Assembly: GCA_017473285.1 (NCBI GenBank)
Contig: JAFULP010000063.1
Location: 1 to 5,105 of the forward strand
DNA from: Clostridia bacterium
GTDB taxonomy: Bacteria; Bacillota; Clostridia; Christensenellales; UBA1242
Reading direction: 5' to 3'
Length of the DNA stretch: 5,105 nucleotides
Shown: in pieces, positions 1 to 5,105 of the stretch
How the letters are laid out: each line of letters opens with the position of its first letter
How positions within the stretch are numbered: position 1 is the stretch's first letter
Program-made: the position numbers and the translations under genes
Notes under the pieces: generated by a model
What the model was told of the DNA's origin: nothing
What the model saw: only the letters and a program-made list of their open reading frames with translations
Databases searched by the model: none

Positions 1-891
<891 letters not shown>

Positions 892-1260
892 GTCTGGACC
901 GTTTCTCAGTTCCAGTGTGGCCGGTCATCCTCTCAGATCGGCTATCCATCGTCGCCTTGGTGGGCCTTTACCTCACCAACTAGCTAATGAAACGCAAGCT
1001 CATCTCTATCCGATAAATCTTTTACCTCTGATACCTTCGTATCTGTGGTCTTATGCGGTATTAGCAGTCGTTTCCAACTGTTGTCCCCCAGATAGAGCCA
1101 GATTACTCACGCGTTACTCACCCGTCCGCCACTAAGGGTAAGTATTCCACTCAGTAACCATCATGTGATTACTCAGTGGAACACTTATCCTCCGTTCGAC
1201 TTGCATGTTTTATGCACGCCGCCAGCGTTTGTCCTGAGCCAGGATCAAACTCTAATGTTT

Positions 1261-1409
1261 AATCTTAACTCATTTGCTTGGCAAATGTTAATTTCGTTTT
1301 GTTTACGTTGTCTTGAACTTTTGGAATTGAAAAGAACTTATATTTTCTTTTCCTTACCTAAGTAATATTAAGATATATTGTACTTGCAACCCCCTTCCTT
1401 GGCGATTGC
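1261..1409 (-). other. 16S rRNA leader (transcribed spacer upstream of the mature 5' end)
   Basis: This is the stretch between the predicted rRNA start site (about 1409) and the mature 16S 5' end (about 1260), roughly 150 nt. It contains no credible gene. On the minus strand it has a boxA-like GTTCTTTTCAA (complement of 1327-1337), resembling the antitermination element of bacterial rRNA leaders, and a hairpin next to the 16S 5' end. The boxA call is weak because the match is partial. The antitermination role is known for the element, not shown here. Confidence 0.6.
1265..1291 (-). other. Leader hairpin just upstream of the mature 16S 5' end
   Basis: CATTTGC (1271-1277), TTG (1278-1280) and GCAAATG (1281-1287) form a perfect 7-bp stem with a 3-nt loop. 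TTAA at 1265-1268 and 1288-1291 extends it past a 2-nt bulge. It ends only a few nucleotides before the mature 16S start, so it may help leader folding or 5' processing. There is no U tract on the minus strand after it, so it is not a terminator. Confidence 0.6.
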
Positions 1410-1415
1410 ATTGTT

Positions 1416-1444
1416 AATATACCACACATTCAAAATTATGTCAA
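1416..1444 (-). promoter_or_regulatory. rRNA promoter (sigma-A/sigma-70 type)
   Basis: On the minus strand the -35 box is TTGACA (complement of 1439-1444), then exactly 17 bp, then the -10 box TATATT (complement of 1416-1421). The -35 is a perfect consensus match and the -10 matches 5 of 6. The start site should lie near 1409, about 150 nt before the mature 16S. This is what a growth-regulated bacterial rRNA promoter looks like. Confidence 0.85.
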
Positions 1445-1445
1445 C

Positions 1446-1500
1446 ACTTTTTTCAAACTTTTTTTAAAAATTTTAAATTTTTTTTCATTTTATTACAGTT
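1446..1500 (-). promoter_or_regulatory. A/T-rich upstream (UP-like) element of the rRNA promoter
   Basis: Directly upstream of the -35 box, the minus strand is almost only A and T, with phased runs of A and T. This is the composition and place of an UP element, which binds the RNA polymerase alpha C-terminal domain at strong rRNA promoters. The call rests on composition and position only. Confidence 0.6.
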
Positions 1501-1635
1501 TTTTATCTTTTTTGACTAGATTTCATACATTTTGAGCCCCAAAACCCCACAATTTAAACATAAATACTATTCAAAACCCAATTCCTAATCAAATCTCACA
1601 TCTAAAATTTTTCCAACATTTTAATCCAAACCAAC
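1501..1635. other. Intergenic spacer, G-free on the plus strand, no gene seen
   Basis: This lies between the rRNA promoter region and the terminator of the repeat-protein gene. It has no plausible ORF, tRNA or mobile element. From 1537 to 1642 there is not a single G on the plus strand, so the minus strand lacks C. The minus strand contains G4-T4-G4 (complement of 1537-1548) and another GGG run (complement of 1577-1579). Confidence 0.7.
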
Positions 1636-1666
1636 AAAAAAAGGATAAAGATTTACTCTATCCCTT
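1636..1666 (-). terminator. Intrinsic terminator of the repeat-protein gene
   Basis: On the minus strand an 11-bp stem (complements of 1656-1666 and 1640-1650, with two G-U pairs) closes a 5-nt loop (1651-1655) and runs into seven U residues (1636-1642). It begins about 10 nt after the TAG stop at 1676. It separates the gene from the rRNA promoter downstream. Confidence 0.85.
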
Positions 1667-1675
1667 TGTTTTTTA

Positions 1676-3166
1676 CTATGGCATTTGCGATGCAACTTGA
1701 ATTAGTTGAGAAATTGTCATATTTTTTACAGTATCCGACACAACAATCCCATTATCTAAAACAATCACTCCCGCATCTAGCAATACTCTTATAGTGGTGG
1801 TATCATCATTAATTTTGTCCACCACAGCGTTTGGCATATCCATAACTGTTAAAGTTTGCAACTCAGTGTCGCTAAATAACTTTAAAACAGTTGTAGTATT
1901 TTTATCAAACACATCCACCGCCTTTAAATTATCAATTGTATTAGATAAATCATTAACCTTTGTGCCCGCAATTGCCTTCATAATGCCAGTAACTTCGTTA
2001 GTATAAGTTGTTCCGTCATAATTTTGATAATACTTACTATCACTTTCATTGTAGTAATAGCCCATCACTTTGTAAACTTGTAAATTGTTAATTTCAGTGT
2101 TTAACTCAGTAATTTTTGTATTGTATAGTGCCTTAACCACGCCCGTAGCAGAACTTTCATCCACATCTAGCGCTTGACCTAATGTTAATGAATTAATAGT
2201 TGTAGTTAAGTTGCCCACTGTGCTTGGAACTAAATTTTTCAACACTCCAGTAACTTCGTTAGTATAAGTTGTTCCGTCATAGTTTTGATAATATTTGCCG
2301 TCGCCTTCGTTATAGTAGTATCCCATCACTTCATAAACATAAAGCCCATTAAAAGTTTCATTGTCCGACAAATCGCCCACAGTGTAGCCCGCCAAGGTGT
2401 TCATAATTCCAGTAATTGTGGTTTCGCCGTCTTTGTAAGTATAATTACCTTCCTCGCCTTCACGAGTATAGCCCAACACTTCATATATTTTCAAGTCCTC
2501 AGTTACATTCGACATTGAAGCCATTGCGGTTTTTAGCGGTAAGTCGCTTAATCGTGGCGTAATTTTGCCCGATGCAATAGTGTGCGAACCGTTTGAAAAC
2601 TTAACAGTATCGCCTTCAATAGTATAATTAAAATCAACTTCAGTGGTATGAGTGTCGTTTGTATAAAGTTTACCGTTGTTTACATAATAGGTAACTTCAC
2701 TATCAAGCACCGTATTTAGTAACCCCAACTCACTTTCATCCACTTCCATAAAACTTAATATATTGTTAAAAGTTGCCGTATCAATTGTGTCGTCAAATGC
2801 TTGCTTCAAGTTTTTTATAGGTGAATTTTTTAATGTTTCCAAACTTATACCGTACAATGTATCGTCCAATAATTTTACACCAAAATCTTCTTCCAACTTT
2901 GCAATGGTGTACGCATCTGGGTCGTTGCTGGTAATGCCTTGCACAATCCCTACCGCCTTTTTAATGGTCAAAGCTTCTATGCCTTCGTTATTGGTTATGT
3001 CCGTTTTAGTCCATTTTTCAATCTTCTTCACACTTAGCGATGTATACGCCCAGTAGCCAACACCCGCAAGAATAAGGATTGTGCACAAAAAGCCAACAAA
3101 CCAGCCCAATATAAATACACCAAACCCCTTAAAACCACCTTTGGTTCTTACTCTTTCTTTTTTCAT
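1676..3166 (-). CDS. Membrane-anchored extracytoplasmic protein with internal repeats, function unknown
   Basis: This is a 496-aa protein that I do not recognise as a named family. A basic N-terminus (MKKERVRTKGGFKG) precedes one long hydrophobic segment at about residues 14-43, with no clear signal-peptidase site. This suggests a signal anchor with the rest outside the cell. The outer part is acidic and rich in Thr, Asn, Asp and Tyr. It is built from repeats: about 227-271, 277-325 and 364-412, each starting IYEVLGY or VY(E/K)VMGY, with a Tyr-rich hairpin-like segment (YYNE..KYYQNYDG in the last two), then TG(I/V)(M/L)K and a helical stretch ending near a V(G/N)(D/N)L motif. The last two are nearly identical and offset by 87 residues. 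Residues 157-201 hold another likely beta-rich insert. Translation is well supported: AGGAG (complement of 3173-3177) lies 6 nt before the ATG. The gene has its own promoter and terminator. A surface or envelope role is inferred only from topology. Confidence 0.9.
   Translation of the reverse strand: MKKERVRTKGGFKGFGVFILGWFVGFLCTILILAGVGYWAYTSLSVKKIEKWTKTDITNNEGIEALTIKKAVGIVQGITSNDPDAYTIAKLEEDFGVKLLDDTLYGISLETLKNSPIKNLKQAFDDTIDTATFNNILSFMEVDESELGLLNTVLDSEVTYYVNNGKLYTNDTHTTEVDFNYTIEGDTVKFSNGSHTIASGKITPRLSDLPLKTAMASMSNVTEDLKIYEVLGYTREGEEGNYTYKDGETTITGIMNTLAGYTVGDLSDNETFNGLYVYEVMGYYYNEGDGKYYQNYDGTTYTNEVTGVLKNLVPSTVGNLTTTINSLTLGQALDVDESSATGVVKALYNTKITELNTEINNLQVYKVMGYYYNESDSKYYQNYDGTTYTNEVTGIMKAIAGTKVNDLSNTIDNLKAVDVFDKNTTTVLKLFSDTELQTLTVMDMPNAVVDKINDDTTTIRVLLDAGVIVLDNGIVVSDTVKNMTISQLIQVASQMP
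1986..2293. repeat. Direct 47-bp repeat inside the repeat-protein gene (1986-2032 and 2247-2293)
   Basis: The two copies are 261 bp (87 codons) apart and differ at one base only (A at 2021, G at 2282). They encode the hairpin segment running from the YYQNYDG part into EVTG of the last two protein repeats. The flanking repeat sequence is much more diverged at the DNA level, which suggests recent duplication or gene conversion of this segment, or strong constraint on it. Confidence 0.9.
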
Positions 3167-3172
3167 AACTAT

Positions 3173-3177
3173 CTCCT
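3173..3177 (-). promoter_or_regulatory. Shine-Dalgarno site of the repeat-protein gene
   Basis: AGGAG on the minus strand lies 6 nt before the ATG at 3164-3166, and it fixes this start. It is the only clear Shine-Dalgarno site seen among the three starts in the window. Confidence 0.85.
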
Positions 3178-3184
3178 AATATTT

Positions 3185-3212
3185 ATTATACCTAAATCAA
3201 ACTAAAAAACAA
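3185..3212 (-). promoter_or_regulatory. Promoter of the repeat-protein gene
   Basis: A perfect -10 box TATAAT (complement of 3185-3190) lies 16 bp after a weak -35 TTGTTT (complement of 3207-3212). The predicted start near 3178 would leave a leader of only about 12 nt that still contains the AGGAG site. The -10 is convincing; the -35 is not. Confidence 0.6.
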
Positions 3213-3224
3213 AATCAAATTGAT

Positions 3225-3240
3225 AATATTTTAAAATATT
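3225..3240. repeat. Perfect 16-bp A/T palindrome between two genes
   Basis: AATATTTTAAAATATT is its own reverse complement. It lies 2 nt after the stop of the Smr-like gene and upstream of the repeat-protein promoter. It could be a weak 3' hairpin, a binding site for a dimeric regulator, or chance in A/T-rich DNA. There is no U tract directly after it. Confidence 0.6.
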
Positions 3241-3242
3241 GC

Positions 3243-3584
3243 TTAAATCAATACTATTGTAACCCCACTATTTAGTATGCGCAAGTCACTATCCGCCAGC
3301 AACTCATCACAGCACTCAATTGCCATTTTGCGCTTTGGATTACTCGGAGTCCATTGTTCGCATGGTATAAATTCTTTAATTAACTTTTGTGACTTCATTT
3401 GTTTTAATCGCTTATGAATTTCCTTTTTTATCTCCCCGCCTACTCCATGGCTACCGTAACCATGAATAACCTTTAACGCCCTAAATCCACCTAATTTGCA
3501 CGCATCAATTTCAATTTCCAGTTGCGCCACAGCCATAAGGCAAGTTTGCATATCACTTTTGACATCTATATATAACACTCTCAT
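3243..3584 (-). CDS. Small Smr-domain-like protein
   Basis: This is a 113-aa protein. Residues 36-54 (from ALKVIHGYGS, then GVGGEIKK) carry the HGxG motif and the following glycine-rich loop and basic helix typical of Smr (small MutS-related) domains, a fold linked to nucleic acid binding and nicking. A later KEFIP segment with a nearby Trp also fits the family. The usual N-terminal LDLH motif is not visible; MRVLYIDVKSDM stands there, so nuclease activity is uncertain. I chose the ATG at 3584. An in-frame GTG at 3644 would add 20 residues (MCFLLLINL...), but it has no Shine-Dalgarno site, and the added stretch does not look like a domain. A possible promoter places the mRNA start at or next to this ATG. 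No MutS domains are attached. It is probably a standalone member of the family, not MutS2. Confidence 0.75.
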   Translation of the reverse strand: MRVLYIDVKSDMQTCLMAVAQLEIEIDACKLGGFRALKVIHGYGSHGVGGEIKKEIHKRLKQMKSQKLIKEFIPCEQWTPSNPKRKMAIECCDELLADSDLRILNSGVTIVLI

Positions 3585-3590
3585 AATTAT

Positions 3591-3620
3591 ATGATAGCAC
3601 TTATTTAACTTTATAGTCAA
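3591..3620 (-). promoter_or_regulatory. Candidate promoter giving a leaderless mRNA for the Smr-like gene
   Basis: TTGACT (complement of 3615-3620), an 18-bp gap and TATCAT (complement of 3591-3596) would start transcription near 3584-3585, at the ATG itself. This explains the missing Shine-Dalgarno site. A second option further upstream, TTGACG (complement of 3649-3654), 18 bp, TTTAAT (complement of 3625-3630), would give a normal leader. Confidence 0.45.
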
Positions 3621-3685
3621 ATTAATTAAAAGCAAAAAACACACACGCCGTCAAAAATATGTCGTTTTTTACAATAATTTATTTA

Positions 3686-3714
3686 ATTATAAGGTTTAGT
3701 TGCTAGCCTAAACC
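3686..3714 (-). terminator. Weak hairpin terminator after the 154-aa gene
   Basis: On the minus strand GGTTTAG (complement of 3708-3714) pairs with CTAAACC (complement of 3693-3699) across an 8-nt loop, and the next bases are TTATAATT. It starts about 17 nt after the stop at 3732. The stem is short and the tail is not a pure U run, so termination may be partial. Confidence 0.5.
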
Positions 3715-3731
3715 AGTTTTAATATCAATAG

Positions 3732-4196
3732 TTAGTTGTGTTTGTAGTCTTCAATATCAAACTCGCCATTATTATACAGTGGCAAGTTGTTTTGTGTTGC
3801 CAAAGTGTTTGAGTTTAATATTGATTGTTCGCCCATATCAAACAACTGCTCTCTAATTTCCACCAGCTCAGCAATTGCAATCTCATTATTTTTGCCCATC
3901 ACTCCACAATTTTCCAGCAACAAATTTATTGCCATTGCAGTATAAATGCAAGCCACTCCACGCATACGCATATGCTCTATGGCTTTAGTTGCGTTGGTGT
4001 TAACAAGTTTACTAATCGCTTTGTTGCTAAACCCGTTAAGCAAGCAAATGCTAAATCCTAAATTTGTTTCGTTTAGGTTATAATATAGTATTCGCCTACT
4101 TATCATTTTTAATCTAATAAATTTATCATTATACAATATCTTAAGTGCATCAAAATATTTAGTTTTAAGTTGTTTTATATTATCTTTAAATTCCAT
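3732..4196 (-). CDS. Hypothetical 154-aa protein, mostly helical
   Basis: I do not recognise this protein. The N-terminal 45 residues are basic (KDNIKQLKTKYFDALKILYN, then RLKMISRRILYY). The middle (about 45-130) reads as amphipathic helices, with a short apolar stretch near VACIYTAMAINLLLENC that is too short and mixed for a sure membrane span. The last 20 or so residues are acidic and Asn-rich (YNNGEFDIEDYKHN). No catalytic motif, signal peptide or metal-binding cluster is evident. The ATG at 4196 has no Shine-Dalgarno site; TATATT lies 5 nt before it. The frame is open for 154 codons, with base composition like its neighbours, and it sits between a strong terminator and a weak one, so it appears to be a monocistronic gene. 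A DNA-binding or regulatory role is possible but not supported by any motif. Confidence 0.7.
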   Translation of the reverse strand: MEFKDNIKQLKTKYFDALKILYNDKFIRLKMISRRILYYNLNETNLGFSICLLNGFSNKAISKLVNTNATKAIEHMRMRGVACIYTAMAINLLLENCGVMGKNNEIAIAELVEIREQLFDMGEQSILNSNTLATQNNLPLYNNGEFDIEDYKHN

Positions 4197-4201
4197 ACTT
4201 A

Positions 4202-4207
4202 AATATA
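4202..4207 (-). promoter_or_regulatory. Possible -10 box of the 154-aa gene
   Basis: TATATT on the minus strand lies 5 nt before the ATG, which would give a leaderless transcript. No good -35 box is found at the right distance, so this is weak. In DNA this A/T-rich such a hexamer can occur by chance. Confidence 0.3.
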
Positions 4208-4264
4208 TTCAATACTTAATCTAAATTTTCATAAAACTAAACAATACACTATGTTTATGGCTAC

Positions 4265-4295
4265 AAAAAAACCCACCCAATAATGCGGGTAGGTT
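4265..4295 (-). terminator. Intrinsic terminator of clpX
   Basis: On the minus strand AACCTACCC (complement of 4287-4295) pairs with GGGTGGGTT (complement of 4270-4278), one G-U pair, around an 8-nt loop, followed by seven U residues (4265-4271). It lies about 28 nt after the clpX stop and is the strongest terminator in the window. It isolates clpX from the genes to its left. Confidence 0.92.
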
Positions 4296-4323
4296 TTATA
4301 TTTCTAACACGGATAGATAATCA

Positions 4324-5105
4324 TTACGACACTTGCTTGTTAGCCTTGATAATAATCGGTTTATCATTGCCTAAAATATAGTTTTCATCAATAATAATTT
4401 TTTCAATATTATCATCAAAGTGGCTAGTATACATCACATCAAGCATACGCTCTTCAAGTATTGTGCGCAAGCCTCTTGCACCAGTTTTTAACTCAATCGC
4501 CTTTTTAGCCACCGCTTTGATAGCCGATGGTTCAAACTTAAGTTCGATGCCATCCATTTTAAATAGTTGAATATATTGCTTAGTAATAGCATTTTTAGGC
4601 TTGGTTAGTATCTTTTCAAGCGATTTTTCGTCCAAAGCTTCCAAGCCCACCACAACTGGTATACGGCCAACAAACTCTGGTATCATACCATACTTAATCA
4701 AGTCGTGTGGTTGAATACCCTTAACATTGTTTTGAGTGTTTTTAATGCTACGCACGCTAACATCCGCACCAAAGCCAAGCCCAGCACTTCCGTTGCGCTC
4801 ACTAATAATCTTATCCAGCCCAACAAACGCACCACCACAAATAAATAGTATATTTGTTGTATCAATCTTGATGTTTTCTTGTTGAGGATGTTTGCGTCCA
4901 CCTTGTGGCGGAACGCTTGCAATGGTGCCTTCCAATATTTTTAACAATGCTTGTTGCACACCTTCGCCCGACACATCACGAGTAATTGATACATTTTGAC
5001 TTTTGCGTGCAATCTTATCAATCTCATCAATATATATAATTCCACGCTCCGCTTTAGATATATCATAGTCAGCATTTTGAATAAGTTTTAACAATATATT
5101 TTCAA
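4324..5105 (-). CDS. clpX: ATP-dependent Clp protease ATP-binding subunit ClpX, C-terminal part (5' end beyond the window)
   Basis: ClpX is the AAA+ unfoldase that feeds substrates to the ClpP peptidase in the cytoplasm. The 259 visible residues begin in ENILLKLIQNADYD, so translation enters from outside the window; a TTG at 5094 is only an internal Leu codon. Numbered from the first visible residue: Walker B GIIYIDEID (21-29), the TRDVSGEGVQQALLK segment (41-55), the RKH pore loop GGRKHPQQE (68-76), sensor-1 strand NILFICGG (84-91), the LGF tripeptide that docks on ClpP (109-111), arginine finger in PEFVGRIP (R147), and sensor-2 TGARGLR (207-213). All are intact. The missing N-terminal part would hold the zinc-binding domain and Walker A. 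The LGF loop indicates a ClpP-partner ClpX, although clpP is not in the window. A strong terminator follows the stop. Confidence 0.98.
   Translation of the reverse strand, partial: ENILLKLIQNADYDISKAERGIIYIDEIDKIARKSQNVSITRDVSGEGVQQALLKILEGTIASVPPQGGRKHPQQENIKIDTTNILFICGGAFVGLDKIISERNGSAGLGFGADVSVRSIKNTQNNVKGIQPHDLIKYGMIPEFVGRIPVVVGLEALDEKSLEKILTKPKNAITKQYIQLFKMDGIELKFEPSAIKAVAKKAIELKTGARGLRTILEERMLDVMYTSHFDDNIEKIIIDENYILGNDKPIIIKANKQVS

Noticed and set aside
1362..1389. Second rRNA promoter (TTGCAA, 16 bp, TATTAC on the minus strand)
   Set aside because: Both boxes are poor matches and lie inside the leader of the much stronger promoter at 1416-1444.
1986..2293. CRISPR-like repeats
   Set aside because: There are only two copies, they are in frame within a coding region, and their spacing is a protein repeat length (87 codons).
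1794..3056. Three plus-strand open frames (1794-2006, 2285-2518, 2763-3056)
   Set aside because: They are antisense shadows of the 496-codon gene, which has a Shine-Dalgarno site, promoter, membrane anchor and repeats that the shadows lack.
3585..3644. GTG at 3644 as the start of the Smr-like gene
   Set aside because: There is no Shine-Dalgarno site, the extra 20 residues do not resemble the family, and a promoter-like pair overlaps this stretch. It stays possible but less likely.
3825..4061. Plus-strand open frame of 78 codons
   Set aside because: It is antisense to the 154-aa gene and is His- and Ser-rich in a way expected from reversed coding sequence; no start signals.
4698..4922. Minus-strand open frame of 74 codons inside clpX
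   Set aside because: It is an out-of-frame shadow; the overlapping clpX frame has all ClpX motifs.
5092..5105. TTG at 5094 as the start of a short clpX
   Set aside because: The frame continues upstream as E-N-I-L-L-K-L, the normal ClpX sequence, so the gene is cut by the window, not truncated.

Overview
This is an AT-rich window from a low-GC bacterium, most likely an uncultured Clostridia-like Firmicute from a metagenome. The lineage call rests on the 16S rRNA style, strong low-GC promoters, U-tract terminators and an ordinary bacterial clpX. All protein genes and the rRNA gene with a promoter read leftwards (minus strand). Both ends cut through genes: 16S rRNA on the left, clpX on the right.

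Layout. Positions 1 to about 524 are a 16S rRNA fragment on the plus strand (about E. coli 340-884). From about 518 to 1260 lies the 5' half of a second, clearly different 16S rRNA on the minus strand (about E. coli 1-735). The two meet 3' to 3' over a shared 7-bp ACCGCCT, so no intact 16S gene is present. The minus half has a credible native context: leader with a hairpin, a near-consensus promoter (TTGACA, 17 bp, TATATT) and an A/T-rich upstream element. The plus half starts at the window edge and carries substitutions at normally invariant 16S positions. It looks like a chimeric join from another organism or a damaged template. Positions 1537-1642 are intergenic DNA with no G on the plus strand, ending at a terminator.

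The protein genes follow, from left to right: a 496-aa membrane-anchored protein with internal repeats (1676-3166), which has its own promoter, Shine-Dalgarno site and terminator; a small Smr-like protein (3243-3584); an unrecognised 154-aa protein (3732-4196); and the C-terminal 259 residues of ClpX (from 4324 past the window end), closed by a strong terminator. Gaps between these genes hold hairpins or promoters, so they look like separate short transcription units rather than one operon. The two small genes lack a Shine-Dalgarno site and have -10-like hexamers 5-6 nt before their ATG, which hints at leaderless transcripts.

I see no CRISPR array, transposase, tRNA or recognisable defence or biosynthetic system. 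The points most worth checking are the inverted 16S junction, the mutated plus-strand 16S arm and the repeat-bearing surface protein.
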